64,000 bases of DNA, from the NCBI RefSeq assembly GCF_039503195.1, contig NZ_JBCJKP010000001.1:1-64000 (forward strand), in the 5' to 3' direction. Under the pieces are notes generated by a model, which was not told where the DNA came from, did not search any database, and worked only from the letters and a program-made list of their open reading frames with translations. Positions 18,548 to 26,813 of the stretch are shown in pieces. The stretch comes from Streptomyces mirabilis. Its GTDB lineage: Bacteria; Actinomycetota; Actinomycetes; Streptomycetales; Streptomycetaceae. Made by a program: the position numbers and the translations under genes. Within the stretch, counting starts at the first letter, position 1. Every line of letters begins with the position of its first letter.

Positions 18548-18819
18548 CACCCGCCGATTCGCTAGCAGCCCGCCAGGAACACCGCGGCGAACACCACGGA
18601 TGACGCGGCACGGTAGCTGGAGCACATAGTGACCCCTCACCAGCAGGCAATGGCTGCGCACATACTCCCCGGCCGACGCATCAGCACACCGGCCGGGGCC
18701 CGCGCCAAGAAGCACAACCGAATGCGGAGTGCGCCACCGCGCAGCGCGTCGCCTGCATCCGCTCACCGAGGGCCTCAGCCACCGCCCCGACCAGCCCATC
18801 CACGTCACTCGCGCCCGCC
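18548..18819. other. Intergenic after the caspase-STAND operon
   Basis: No gene or clear terminator was found. The sequence separates the + strand operon from a degraded minus-strand gene. Confidence 0.35.
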
Positions 18820-19480
18820 GGCCCCCGCCCACAGGGCGCGGCCTTGCCCGGCGCCGCCGTCACGACGGCGCCGAGTGCCGGCCGGTACGGGCCGGCTGGA
18901 GACGGGGTGTGTGCGACGCCGTATTCGCGGGCAAGGCGGTTGGCCTCCGCGGCGGAGCCGGTCATCCGGTGCAGCCACAACGCGTACGCCACCGAATCCA
19001 TCTGCTCCTGTGTCAGATACAGCCGCCACCGCTTGATCCCGTGATCGCACGAGGCCGTACGGACCTGCTCCGCCAGCCTGTCGGCCGGCGGCACCCGGAG
19101 CCGGCCGGTGAGGCCGACGAACACTCGCAGTGCGGCCATCTGCCAGGGGGATCAGCTCCACCAGTTGCCGGTCCGGGGCCGCCTCCCCGGGCGGAGGCTC
19201 GGCCCGGGGGCGGGACTGGCCGTACGCGAGGGTGTCGTGGCCGTACGGCGTCAAACGGGCCGCCCACCGCACGGGCCGACCCTCCAGGACCGACAGCTCC
19301 GCACGGCCTCCCGGCAGGCAAGCTCCACCAGGCCCTGGCTTCCAGGGCGTTCACCTGCTGCTGATGCGGCAGGAGGAGCTCCGTATCCAGCGTCCAGCCG
19401 TGCCCGGCCACCCGCCCACGCTCCCACAGCGCCTCCAGCACCGACAGCCCCCTCTCCCAATTCCTCATCCCGCTCCCCCA
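18820..19480 (-). pseudogene. DUF6417-like protein, frameshifted
   Basis: Pieces in all three minus frames join into one protein: LSVLEALWERGRVAGHGWTL, then DTELLLPHQQQVNALEA, GLVELACREAVR, RWAARLTPYGHDTLAYGQS, APDRQLVELIP, MAALRVFVGLTGRLRVPPAD and KRWRLYLTQEQMDSVAYALW. This matches the winged-helix-like layout I recall for Streptomyces DUF6417 proteins. About four frameshifts are needed, so either the gene is dead or the assembly is faulty here. Confidence 0.5.
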
Positions 19481-19727
19481 GCGTGTGCCCATGAACGCGT
19501 GCGCCGACCGTAGACGCCGACACCGGCCCGGACAGCGCCAAAGGCAGGGAAGGCAAGCCCACCGGGTGACACCGGCCGCCACAGACGTGCCAGGCGGGAC
19601 GCCACCCGGTAAAACACGGCGGTACCGGCGTCGTCTGATGCAGGGTTTTGCACCCGTTCACCCCTCCCTCTCAACACACTCAGGCCCGCCTACCAGCCAG
19701 GGCGGGACGGCGCAACGTTCGCGCTTC

Positions 19728-20066
19728 ATGCAGGTGCCGCTGCACGAGGCGAAGGCGGAGTTCTTCCGGATGCTCGGGCATCCGGTGCGGATAAGGGTGC
19801 TGGAGCTGTTGCAGGACGGGCCGAAGCCGGTGCGTGACCTACTGACGGCGATCGAGGTCGAGCCGTCGAACCTCTCGCAGCAGCTGGCGGTTCTGCGCCG
19901 CTCGGGGATCGTCACCGCCACCCGCACCGGCTCCACCGTGGTGTACGAGCTGGCGGGCGGGGACGTGGCCGAGCTGCTGGCCGCGGCGCGCCGGATCCTG
20001 TCCGTTCTGGCGGCGGGCCGTCGGGATTTGCTGGATGAGCTGCGTGTCACGGAGCCGGCGCCGTGA
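19728..20066 (+). CDS. ArsR-family winged-helix regulator (copy 1)
   Basis: A 112-residue ArsR-type repressor. The winged helix-turn-helix is complete: AKAEFFRMLGHPVRIRVLEL, LQDGPKPVRDLLTAIEVEPS, NLSQQLAVLRRSGIVTATR and the wing TGSTVVYELAGG, followed by a C-terminal dimer helix. The ELCVCDL metal motif is absent, so a non-thiol signal is likely. Start ATG 19,728 matches the paralogue starts (MSVPLYQAKAEFF). It is about 60% identical by eye to the ArsR at 25,432-25,773, which controls a SulP operon. Its own likely target was the truncated kinase gene downstream. Confidence 0.88.
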   Translation: MQVPLHEAKAEFFRMLGHPVRIRVLELLQDGPKPVRDLLTAIEVEPSNLSQQLAVLRRSGIVTATRTGSTVVYELAGGDVAELLAAARRILSVLAAGRRDLLDELRVTEPAP

Positions 20067-20087
20067 TGGGCGGACGCTCGTTCCGGC

Positions 20088-20289
20088 CGTGGCGCCGAAG
20101 CCGGGCCGCAGCAGCGGTAGGTGTCGCTGACGCCGAGCCGCATCTGCCCGAGCTCGAACCGGGCGCGACGGGCGCGGGCTGCAGCTGGTGGCCGAGCTGG
20201 CCGCCGAGTACGACGGCGACGTCAGCGCGGCACGGGCCGCCGACCATGACGGCAAGGTAGTCCTCGTCCGGTTCCCCCTGTCGTCGTAG
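20088..20289 (+). pseudogene. RsbW-like ATP-binding protein, C-terminal remnant
   Basis: After a frameshift the sequence reads GRGLQLVAELAAEYDGDVSA then DHDGKVVLVRFPLSS and stop, the tail of HATPase anti-sigma-factor kinases including the G2 box (GRGL). The piece before it (GVADAEPHLPELEPGATG) fits the preceding loop in another frame. The N box and G1 box are lost. Confidence 0.55.
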
Positions 20290-20332
20290 GCCGTATCAAT
20301 GTGGAGATCGCGGGAAGCAAGGAGACAACACT

Positions 20333-20518
20333 GTGAGTGGTAGAGCTGAGGCGACCGAGCGGCGGAAAAGCAAGCGGGGCGAGCGGAAGGCCAAGAACGG
20401 GGAGTGGCGGATCGAGCGCGGTGTCGCGATCCGGGCGGGCTTTTACATCTTCGGCACCCATCTGTTCGCCGGGTTCGTGTGGCTGCTCTTCTACCTGGGC
20501 GAGCACGCGCACAAGTGA
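20333..20518 (+). CDS. DUF6126-like small membrane protein
   Basis: A 61-residue protein with a charged N-terminus (ERRKSKRGERKAKNG) and one C-terminal membrane segment (AGFYIFGTHLFAGFVWLLFY), matching the Streptomyces DUF6126 pattern. Function is unknown. Start GTG 20,333 has AAGGAGA 8 nt upstream. In other genomes I recall such genes beside XRE regulators; here the neighbours are ArsR genes. Confidence 0.75.
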   Translation: MSGRAEATERRKSKRGERKAKNGEWRIERGVAIRAGFYIFGTHLFAGFVWLLFYLGEHAHK

Positions 20519-20840
20519 CCAGGAATCAGAGAGGCTGCGTTCCCCACGGAACGGGGCCGACCCGCCTCGTCTGAGGACCGGTCGGCCCTATGGGAACACC
20601 GGTGCAACAGTGAAGCTGTGGATCAAAGGAGCTGGCGGGTGGTCGTTCTTCTCTTGCGCCGCCACCCCTGCCTCCCATCCGGCGCACTGCCCTGAAACAC
20701 AGCTTGAAGACTTTCTCGCTTGGCTGGGGGCCGTGACCGGGGTGGATGGCGAGACACGTCACTCGGGGGTGAAGCGGCCGCCTCCCGCTACCACAGAGCG
20801 CTGTCAGTCCCGGGAAGCGGCCGCCGGTTGAGGGTCGCCG

Positions 20841-21191
20841 TCACGACGGCGGTTTCGCCTGGGTCTGGGCGGCCTGCAGATCGGCGAGGAGCTCGGCTTG
20901 TCCGGCGAGCACGCCGGACAGGATGGTGCGGGCGACCCTGAGCAGCTCGGCGATATACGGGCTGGTCAGCGAGTAATACACCGTCGATCCCTCTTTACGG
21001 GTCACCACCAGGTTCGCCCTCCGCAGCACCGCGAGCTGCTGCGACAGATGCGCTGCTTCGATCCCTACCTCCGGGAGCATCTCCGCGACCGCGTGCTCGC
21101 GCTCGCTCAGCAGCTCCAGGACCCGGATGCGCGCCGGGTGGCCGAGCGTCTTGAAGAACTCGGCCTTCAGTTGGTACAGCGGCGTACTCAT
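20841..21191 (-). CDS. ArsR-family regulator (copy 2), divergent to zinc-ribbon gene
   Basis: A 116-residue winged-helix repressor starting MSTPLYQLKAEFFKTLGHPA. The helix-turn-helix (LPEVGIEAAHLSQQLAVLRR) and wing (KEGSTVYYSLTSPYIAELL) are complete, with no clustered cysteines. ATG 21,191 follows GGGGAGG. It is transcribed away from the zinc-ribbon gene at 21,405; the 213-nt gap holds a strong palindrome at 21,361-21,376 that is the likely operator. It is more distant from the other two ArsR copies, having lost the V at VRIRVLELL (ARIRVLELL). Confidence 0.88.
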   Translation of the reverse strand: MSTPLYQLKAEFFKTLGHPARIRVLELLSEREHAVAEMLPEVGIEAAHLSQQLAVLRRANLVVTRKEGSTVYYSLTSPYIAELLRVARTILSGVLAGQAELLADLQAAQTQAKPPS

Positions 21192-21360
21192 CGTGTCGTC
21201 GCCTCCCCGGTACGGCAGCACGGCCGCACCAGGCCGTCCTCGGCGCATCCCATCAACCCACTCGTCAAACACATGTGGCCATCCTCGCGTGCGACAGCGG
21301 CCCAGCCGAATCCGCGCACGAGAACCGAGCCGCCCGAATCCAGCAGTGCGACCTCAGCAA

Positions 21361-21376
21361 TTGCTAAGATTAGCAA
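21361..21376. promoter_or_regulatory. Candidate ArsR operator
   Basis: The perfect palindrome TTGCTAA-GA-TTAGCAA (7-bp arms, 2-bp spacer) lies between divergent ArsR and zinc-ribbon genes, about 30 nt before the zinc-ribbon start. AT-rich dyads of this size are typical ArsR sites. Confidence 0.6.
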
Positions 21377-21404
21377 CTCCATATGTGATGTGAAGGAGGC
21401 TGGC

Positions 21405-21584
21405 GTGAGAATCATTCCGCTGCGTGGCGCGGGCGTCGCCTGGTTCAAGTGCCCCGCCTGCCGCCTCAAGTGCCGGCCCACCGCCGTCGGCCCGGACGGG
21501 CAGTGCCCGCGGTGCGGCGAGGCCCGCATGCTGAAGCTGTCCTTCGGCGGCCGGGCCACCGCGTCGGACGGCGGCCGGAGCTGA
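21405..21584 (+). CDS. Small zinc-ribbon protein
   Basis: A 59-residue protein with two cysteine pairs (WFKCPACRLKC and GQCPRCGEARM) forming a likely zinc ribbon. Start GTG 21,405 has GAAGGAGG at 21,392-21,399. No catalytic domain; possibly a regulatory or adaptor protein. It is divergent from the ArsR gene and 33 nt before the phosphosulfolactate-phosphatase-like gene, so the two probably form an operon under the 21,361 palindrome. Confidence 0.7.
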   Translation: MRIIPLRGAGVAWFKCPACRLKCRPTAVGPDGQCPRCGEARMLKLSFGGRATASDGGRS

Positions 21585-21617
21585 CCCGCACGCGGCTCCG
21601 CCACGGGGGGATGGACC

Positions 21618-22412
21618 ATGGGTGACTGGACGGTTCAGTCCGGCACCGGGATCCGCTTCGAGTGGGGACCCGCCGGCGCGGGGCGCCTCGCCGGAGAGGC
21701 TGCCTGTCTGATCGTCGTTGACGTGCTGTCCTTCACCACGGCGGTGAGCATCGCCGCCGAGAGGGGCATCCGGGTTCTCCCGTTCAGGCTGCCGGACGGC
21801 CCCGCCACCACGGCCGAGCGGGCCGCATCAGAGAAGGCCGCCGCCGTCTACGCGCGGCAATCCGGAGCACGGCTGGCCGTCGCCCGCCACGCCGTGACGC
21901 CCGACAGTCCCTGGTCCCTCTCACCGGCCCACATGGGCCGCGCCCCGTTCGTCGCGCGCCTGGTGCTGCCGTCCCCGCACGGCGCGGCCATCGCCGCGGC
22001 CGCACCGCCTCACGTGCGAGTGGTCGCCGCCTGTCTGCGCAACATCACCGCGGTCGGCAGCTGGCTCGCGGGCCGCGGCTACGGCTCGCCCGCGCATCCG
22101 GTCGCCGTGATCGCAGCGGGCGAGCGATGGCCGGACGGCAGCCTGCGCCCCGCGTTGGAGGACCTGCTGGGCGCCGGCGGCCTCATCTCCGACCTGCACG
22201 CCCAGGGCGCGGGACCGCTGTCCGCCGAGGCAGCCGCCGCGAGAGCGGCCTACGAGGGCACCGCCGATCTCACCCGCGCGGTCGCCGCCGGTGTCTCCGG
22301 GCGGGAGCTGGCAGCAAGAGGCTTCGTCCAGGACGTGGCCATCGCCACGGAAGGGGACATCTGCGCTGCCGTGCCCGTACGGGATGGGGACGGAGCCTTC
22401 TCCCCCGGCTGA
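21618..22412 (+). CDS. 2-phosphosulfolactate phosphatase-like (ComB family)
   Basis: A 264-residue ComB-fold protein. In methanogens ComB hydrolyses 2-phosphosulfolactate during coenzyme M synthesis; actinobacterial homologues have no proven substrate. Visible are LIVVDVLSFTTAVSIAAERG (conserved Asp), the glycine-rich VLPSPHGAAIAAAA, VVAACLRNITAVGSWLAGRG and VAVIAAGERWPDGSLRPALE with DLLGAGGLISDL. Start ATG 21,618 follows GGGGGGATGG. It lies in an apparent operon with the zinc-ribbon gene and converges on the SulP operon, so a link to oxoanion or sulfonate stress is possible but inferred. Confidence 0.85.
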   Translation: MGDWTVQSGTGIRFEWGPAGAGRLAGEAACLIVVDVLSFTTAVSIAAERGIRVLPFRLPDGPATTAERAASEKAAAVYARQSGARLAVARHAVTPDSPWSLSPAHMGRAPFVARLVLPSPHGAAIAAAAPPHVRVVAACLRNITAVGSWLAGRGYGSPAHPVAVIAAGERWPDGSLRPALEDLLGAGGLISDLHAQGAGPLSAEAAAARAAYEGTADLTRAVAAGVSGRELAARGFVQDVAIATEGDICAAVPVRDGDGAFSPG

Positions 22413-22423
22413 GCCCGGCGGGA

Positions 22424-22837
22424 TCAGGCCCGATGCTGGTCTCCGGTCGGCTGCCCTGTCGTCTGCCACTCGGGGCGGCCCTGCGGCGGCTCGTCGTGCC
22501 GTGTGCTGTGTGCGGCGAGCGCGCCAGCCAGGTCGGCGTGCACGGGGATGAGCGGGCAGTCTCCGCCGGGGACGAGAGATCCGTCGGCGGGGATCGCGGC
22601 CAGTTCCAGGCTGCGGCCCGATGCGGCGAGACGGCGCGCGGCCTCGGTGATCGCCAGCTGCCCCTCGGCCGACCAGCCGCGCAGTCCGGTGAGGTCGACG
22701 ATGACCGGACCGGTGCCCCGGGCCAGCGCCCAGCCAACGGCACCGGTGAAGCGGTGGACGGCGTCCGGGCCCAGGTATCCGGAGACGGACAGGATGCCGA
22801 GGTCCTGCTCGACGGTGTAGCGCCACTCGATGGTCAT
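22424..22837 (-). CDS. STAS-domain anti-sigma-factor antagonist-like protein
   Basis: A 137-residue SpoIIAA/RsbV-type STAS protein. The core reads LGILSVSGYLGPDAVHRFTG, VGWALARGTGPVIVDLTGLR and GWSAEGQLAITEAARRL. Phosphoacceptor Ser/Thr in the D-x-S loop is likely the serine of GWSAEG, followed by a second helix. ATG 22,837 is chosen because GGAAG is 8 nt upstream. It is the last gene of the operon descending from 25,773 and lies 35 nt after the ATP-binding kinase-like gene, its natural partner in a partner switch. Confidence 0.8.
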   Translation of the reverse strand: MTIEWRYTVEQDLGILSVSGYLGPDAVHRFTGAVGWALARGTGPVIVDLTGLRGWSAEGQLAITEAARRLAASGRSLELAAIPADGSLVPGGDCPLIPVHADLAGALAAHSTRHDEPPQGRPEWQTTGQPTGDQHRA

Positions 22838-22872
22838 GTGCGTCAACTTCCTTGCGCGGTCAGCCTGGCGAT

Positions 22873-23298
22873 TCAGAGGGGGAGGGTGATCCAGATGCTT
22901 TTGCCCTGGCCGTCGGCATCACTCCGTACGACGGCCGTGCCGCCCAGGCCGAGGGTGAGCTCCATGACCGTGCCCAGACCGCCGCCACCGGTTTGGGTGA
23001 CCGCGCCGTACAACGCCGGCTGGTAGGGGTGACGGTCATGGACGGCGAAAGCCAGACAGTCCTTGCCCGCCGCGTAGATGACGGTCAGCTGCGGGGAGAG
23101 GTCGGCGGCATGCCGGACGGTGTTGGTGACCAGTTCACCGAGGATCAGCAGGGCCGGATCGACGCTGGGGTGACGCAGGCTGATACCCCACTCGGCCAGC
23201 GCCTGCTCGGCGGTTTCCCGGGCCATGCGGACCGCGGACGGCATCGTCGGCAGCGTGAGGACATGCCGGTAGGGCAGGGTTTCGAGCCGAGTGCTCAT
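22873..23298 (-). CDS. RsbW-like ATP-binding protein (anti-sigma kinase type)
   Basis: A 141-residue GHKL-fold protein. The N box is LLILGELVTNTVRHAA; the G1 region AFAVHDRHPYQPAL replaces the usual DxGxG; G2 is GGGGLGTVMELTLGL. These are the marks of Streptomyces HATPase_c_2 anti-sigma-factor kinases. The start overlaps the stop of the preceding PNPOx-like gene (TGATG), and GGAGG lies just upstream of ATG 23,298. It is expected to phosphorylate or bind the STAS protein encoded next. The degraded tail at 20,088-20,289 appears to be a relative. Confidence 0.85.
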   Translation of the reverse strand: MSTRLETLPYRHVLTLPTMPSAVRMARETAEQALAEWGISLRHPSVDPALLILGELVTNTVRHAADLSPQLTVIYAAGKDCLAFAVHDRHPYQPALYGAVTQTGGGGLGTVMELTLGLGGTAVVRSDADGQGKSIWITLPL

Positions 23299-23705
23299 CA
23301 CGCCTCCGCGCGGGCGAGGCGGAAACCGGTCACCGTCTTGGGGTTCAGGCGCAGCAGGGTGTCGTGCGGGCCGTGGCTCCAGCCGGCGAGGGTGCGCTGG
23401 TAGTGGGCGGCCTCGTCAGGCTCGGTGATCACGTCGACCGGCCCGGCGACCGTGACGCTCCAGCCGGTACCGGTCGCCGCGCGGACCTCGTCCACCTGGT
23501 AGGTCGCCGTGGCGGGGACCGCAGCGGCAGGTGCCGGGGTGCGCACCACCAGGCGGCCGTACTCCCAGGTGTGCCGGCCCGGGCGCAGGACGGTCAGGTC
23601 CCGCTGCGCGTACACCAGCCGTCCCAGCGCACTGCCCTCGAGCAACCACAGGGCCTCGGCACCCGAGACCTCGACCATGCGCAGGGATGCGGGGGGAGTG
23701 CTCAT
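23298..23705 (-). CDS. Pyridoxamine 5'-phosphate oxidase-like (PNPOx) protein
   Basis: A 135-residue split-barrel flavin-binding-type protein. It begins MSTPPASLRMVEVSGAEALW and shows LLEGSALGRLVYAQRDLTVL, the strand pair that usually reads GRLAF...P, and DEAAHYQRTLAGWSHGPHDT near the C-terminus. Actinobacterial members bind FMN or F420 and are often stress-linked; activity here is unknown. It overlaps both neighbours by 1-4 nt (ATGA with the SulP gene), so it is translationally coupled inside the operon. Confidence 0.82.
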   Translation of the reverse strand: MSTPPASLRMVEVSGAEALWLLEGSALGRLVYAQRDLTVLRPGRHTWEYGRLVVRTPAPAAAVPATATYQVDEVRAATGTGWSVTVAGPVDVITEPDEAAHYQRTLAGWSHGPHDTLLRLNPKTVTGFRLARAEA

Positions 23706-25435
23706 CCGACGGTTTCCTCTGTTTCCTCGCTGATGGGCCAGGACATCTGGGCGGGGTGGAGCGGTATGACACCGGCGCATTCCAGGTAGGTGCGCGCGCC
23801 CTGGATCGCCTCCGGCGTGGTGGCGTACTCGCGTCCCTCCCGTCGCAGCAGCTCCAATGCGCCCACGGAGTCCAGGACCTGACGCTGGCTGGGGCGTATT
23901 CCGGAGGTCAGAACAGCGATGCCGCGCCGGTTGAGCTTCTCCACCGCGTCCTTGAGGACCAGGGCGCCGGTGGCGTCGATGGTGCTCACGCGGGACATGC
24001 GCAGGATGACGACGCGTACGTCGGCGACCTCGGCCAGCTCCAGCAGGAAGCGGTGGGCGGCGGCGAAGAACAGCGGCCCGTCGATCCGGTACGCGACGAT
24101 GTGCTCGGCGAGCAGCGCGTGCTCCTCCGCGCTGTGGTCCCCACGGTCGAGGGGAACCTGGTCCAGGCGCGCCTGTTTGGCCACGGCGCGCAGGGCGAGC
24201 GTGCCCGCGACCATCAGGCCGAGGATCACGGCGTAGACGAGGTCGAGGGCGAGGGTGGCCAGGGCGGTCAATACGAGGATCAGGGCATCTGAGCGGGTGG
24301 CCTTCGCCATCGCCTTGAGCGAGCCGACCTCGACCATCCGGACAGCAGTAGCCAGGAGCACGCCGGCGAGCGCGGCGAGCGGGATCCTGGAGACGAGGGG
24401 CGCGGCAGCAAAGACGATCACGGCGAGGATCGCGGCGTGGGTGAGGGCCGCCAGCCGGGACCCGGCGCCGGTACGGACGTTGACCGCGGTCCGCGCGATC
24501 GCGCCGGTCGCGGGTACCCCGCCGAACAGCGGGGCGGCGATGTTGGCCAGGCCTTGCCCGAACAGCTCGCGGTCCGGGTCGTGCTTCTGGCCGACCGTCA
24601 TGCCATCGGCCACCGATGCCGACAGCAGCGACTCCAGCGCGGCCAGCGCCGCCACAGCGACCGCTGGAGCGAGCAGCGAGCCGAGTGCGCCGACGTCGAG
24701 GAAGGCGAGGGACGGCGCGGGCAGGCCGGACGGCAGGTCCCCGATCGGCTTTGCCGCGTGCAGGCCGGCTACCTGGGCAACGATGGTGGCCGCGATCACC
24801 GCGAGGATGGAGAAGGGGATCGCGGGCCGCCAGCGAGCGCCGACGACCATGACGGCGGCTACCGCGAGGGCGAAGGCGACGGCGGTCCAGTTCGGGTCTT
24901 TCGTGAACGCCTCCAGGGCGCGCCAGGTCACCACGAGGACACGGTCGCCCTCCGGCTTGGGCACCCCGAGGGCATTCGGGATCTGCTGCAGTCCGATCAC
25001 GCAGGCGATGCCGAGCGTGAAGCCTTCGACGACCGGGGCGGGCACGTACTGCATGTACTTCCCGGCCCGAAGCAGGGCGAGCGCGACGAGCATCACGCCC
25101 GCCATCAGCCCGACGGTGAGCACCCCGGACGGCCCGTGCTCGGCAACGATCGGCACCAGCACGACCGTCATCGCGCCCGTCGGTCCGGACACCTGCAGAT
25201 TCGAACCACCGAACACCGCGGCCAGCGCGCCGGCGATGACCGCGGTCGCCAGACCCGCCTCCGCGCCCAGCCCGGAGGAGACGCCGAAACCGAGCGCGAG
25301 CGGCAGCGCGACGATCGCCACCGTGAGGCCGGCCAGCAGGTCCCGGCGCAGGTCGCGCCGCATCTCCGCCAGGTCCGTACGGCCCGGCAGCAACGCAGTG
25401 AGCCGGGCCCCGATCCGGCCGAACGAGAGCCTCAT
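23702..25435 (-). CDS. SulP-family anion transporter with STAS domain
   Basis: A 577-residue SLC26/SulP permease for sulfate, bicarbonate or a related anion. The membrane domain (about residues 25-420) has the SulP signature LLAGLTVAIVALPLALGFGV and FGGSNLQVSGPTGAMTVVL. A cytoplasmic STAS domain (about 440-560) includes VRVVILRMSRVSTIDATGAL and LKDAVEKLNRRGIAVL. It overlaps the upstream ArsR stop and the downstream PNPOx start as ATGA. No carbonic anhydrase is fused or adjacent, which argues slightly for sulfate. Repression by the coupled ArsR is likely. Confidence 0.93.
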   Translation of the reverse strand: MRLSFGRIGARLTALLPGRTDLAEMRRDLRRDLLAGLTVAIVALPLALGFGVSSGLGAEAGLATAVIAGALAAVFGGSNLQVSGPTGAMTVVLVPIVAEHGPSGVLTVGLMAGVMLVALALLRAGKYMQYVPAPVVEGFTLGIACVIGLQQIPNALGVPKPEGDRVLVVTWRALEAFTKDPNWTAVAFALAVAAVMVVGARWRPAIPFSILAVIAATIVAQVAGLHAAKPIGDLPSGLPAPSLAFLDVGALGSLLAPAVAVAALAALESLLSASVADGMTVGQKHDPDRELFGQGLANIAAPLFGGVPATGAIARTAVNVRTGAGSRLAALTHAAILAVIVFAAAPLVSRIPLAALAGVLLATAVRMVEVGSLKAMAKATRSDALILVLTALATLALDLVYAVILGLMVAGTLALRAVAKQARLDQVPLDRGDHSAEEHALLAEHIVAYRIDGPLFFAAAHRFLLELAEVADVRVVILRMSRVSTIDATGALVLKDAVEKLNRRGIAVLTSGIRPSQRQVLDSVGALELLRREGREYATTPEAIQGARTYLECAGVIPLHPAQMSWPISEETEETVG

Positions 25436-25773
25436 CGCCCGGCGACCTGGGTTTCCCGCAGCTCTGCCAGCAGCTCGTTCTTCCCTGCCAGCAGCTCGGT
25501 CAGAATGCGGCGCGCGGCCCCCATCAGGTCGGCGACATCCCCGCTGGCCAGTTCGTAGACCACCGTCGAGCCTTCGCGTATGGAGGTGACGATGCCCGAG
25601 CGACGCAATACCGCCAGTTGCTGCGACAGGCTGGCGGGCTCCACCTCGATCTCGGCCAGCAGCTCACGAACCGGCATCGGCCCGTCCTGCAGCAGCTCCA
25701 GCACCCGTATCCGTACGGGATGCCCCAGCATCCGGAAGAACTCGGCCTTGGCCTGGTACAGCGGAACGGACAC
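25432..25773 (-). CDS. ArsR-family regulator (copy 3), first gene of SulP operon
   Basis: A 113-residue winged-helix repressor starting MSVPLYQAKAEFFRMLGHPV. It has a complete helix-turn-helix (LAEIEVEPASLSQQLAVLRR) and wing (REGSTVVYELASGDVADLM), with no metal-binding cysteines. It is translationally coupled to the SulP gene (ATGA). A palindrome about 100 nt upstream (25,866-25,885) is a likely autoregulatory site. It is closely related to the ArsR at 19,728-20,066, which suggests a local duplication. Confidence 0.9.
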   Translation of the reverse strand: MSVPLYQAKAEFFRMLGHPVRIRVLELLQDGPMPVRELLAEIEVEPASLSQQLAVLRRSGIVTSIREGSTVVYELASGDVADLMGAARRILTELLAGKNELLAELRETQVAGR

Positions 25774-25865
25774 GACTCCTCAACTTCCCCGACAGCGCCC
25801 CACCCGGGGCAAGCGAAGACTGCGCCCGCGACTACCTGCAGGCATAGTAATGACAGCATCTAACC

Positions 25866-25885
25866 AATTGCGAAATTTTGCAATT
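25866..25885. promoter_or_regulatory. Candidate ArsR operator of the SulP operon
   Basis: The near-perfect 20-bp dyad AATTGC-N8-GCAATT (centre AAATTT) lies upstream of the ArsR-SulP operon in an AT-rich patch unlike the surrounding DNA. It shares the TTGC/GCAA half-sites of the palindrome at 21,361-21,376. Confidence 0.6.
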
Positions 25886-25932
25886 CAGCATCAGACTGCT
25901 GCCGGGCCGCCCCGGCGACTGGGGCGGGCTGG

Positions 25933-26289
25933 TCAGCCCTTCTTGACCACGCTCGACTTCAGCTGCATCGCTCCGAAACCGTCGATCTTGCAGTCGATGT
26001 CGTGCCCGTCGACTCCGTCGACCAGTCGGATGCCGCGCACCTTCGTGCCGGCCTTGATCCCCGAGGGGCTGCCCTTGACCTTGAGCGCCTTCACCACGAC
26101 CACGGAGTCGCCGTCCTGCAGCACATTGCCGACGGCATCCTTGACGATCCGCTCCGCGGGGGCGCCGGAATCCGTGCCGCCCTCGGCGGCCACCCATTCA
26201 TGGCCGCACTCCGGGCACACCACCAGGGCGTTCATCTCGTAGGTGTACTCACACGAGCACTTCGGACAGGGAGGAAGATTCTCGATCAC
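25933..26289 (-). CDS. YjdM/PhnA-type zinc-ribbon protein
   Basis: A 118-residue protein with an N-terminal zinc ribbon ([20 protein letters not shown] then ECGHEW) and the conserved PhnA C-terminal barrel: [40 protein letters not shown] and [20 protein letters not shown]. Length and layout match E. coli YjdM, whose function is undefined despite the alkylphosphonate name. GTG 26,289 is preferred because the family begins at the zinc ribbon. It converges with nothing and is separate from the SulP operon. Confidence 0.88.
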   Translation of the reverse strand: MIENLPPCPKCSCEYTYEMNALVVCPECGHEWVAAEGGTDSGAPAERIVKDAVGNVLQDGDSVVVVKALKVKGSPSGIKAGTKVRGIRLVDGVDGHDIDCKIDGFGAMQLKSSVVKKG

Positions 26290-26733
26290 CCCGCCAGCGT
26301 ATCCGGCCTCGGTCTCCGTCCCGACAGGACGATAAGGCCACGCTGGTCGCCAGGCACCGCAGTCTTCGTGACCCCGGTGCCGCTTTCGTGGGCCGCGCTG
26401 TCGCGTACGTCTTGATGATGGCGAAGCGGGTGGAGGAGCCTCAACGATGCTCTTCTCGTCAGCGGACGCAGCGTTCCCGGCGGCTCTCACGACCCAAGCC
26501 CTGAACCTCATCCGTCATGCCAGCCATCATCACGACAGCTCGACGAAGGAGATAAGGGCACCCCCCACCAACACCACCGCCGGCGCTGCCCTGTTCCGCA
26601 CGGCGGAAGTCGCCGGGCTTGCGCAGGCGCACGAAGATCGACTGGACCCTCCTGCGCAGCATGGGCAAGAGGAGCAAGAGGAGCAAGAGGAGGGGGTCTC
26701 CGCTCGCGGCTCTGGGTAAGTAACAGATCAGGA
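26290..26733. other. Intergenic with a 9-bp tandem repeat
   Basis: No supported gene. At 26,665-26,691 there are three exact copies of GCAAGAGGA, which on the + strand would encode KRSKRSKR within a 20-codon open frame (ATG 26,661) ending at a TAA. A tiny basic peptide is possible but unsupported. Confidence 0.35.
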
Positions 26734-26768
26734 AGGGTGGCCCGGGACCATCCGACCGGGCCGCCCCT
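26734..26768 (-). terminator. Hairpin, probable terminator of the HxlR gene
   Basis: The inverted repeat AGGG-N-GGCCCGG with a 10-nt loop and the matching arm CCGGGCC-N-CCCCT lies about 45 nt beyond the stop of the minus-strand HxlR gene. Confidence 0.55.
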
Positions 26769-26813
26769 CTTCGACACCTTAGGGCGAGACGGCTTTCCCG
26801 CCTCCCTGGACGT

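Noticed and set aside
17276..18832. Open frame of 518 codons on the minus strand
   Set aside because: Antisense shadow of the WD40 region; its apparent repeats mirror the WD40 repeats.
24255..25589. Open frames of 370-440 codons on the plus strand
   Set aside because: Shadows of the SulP transporter and ArsR genes.
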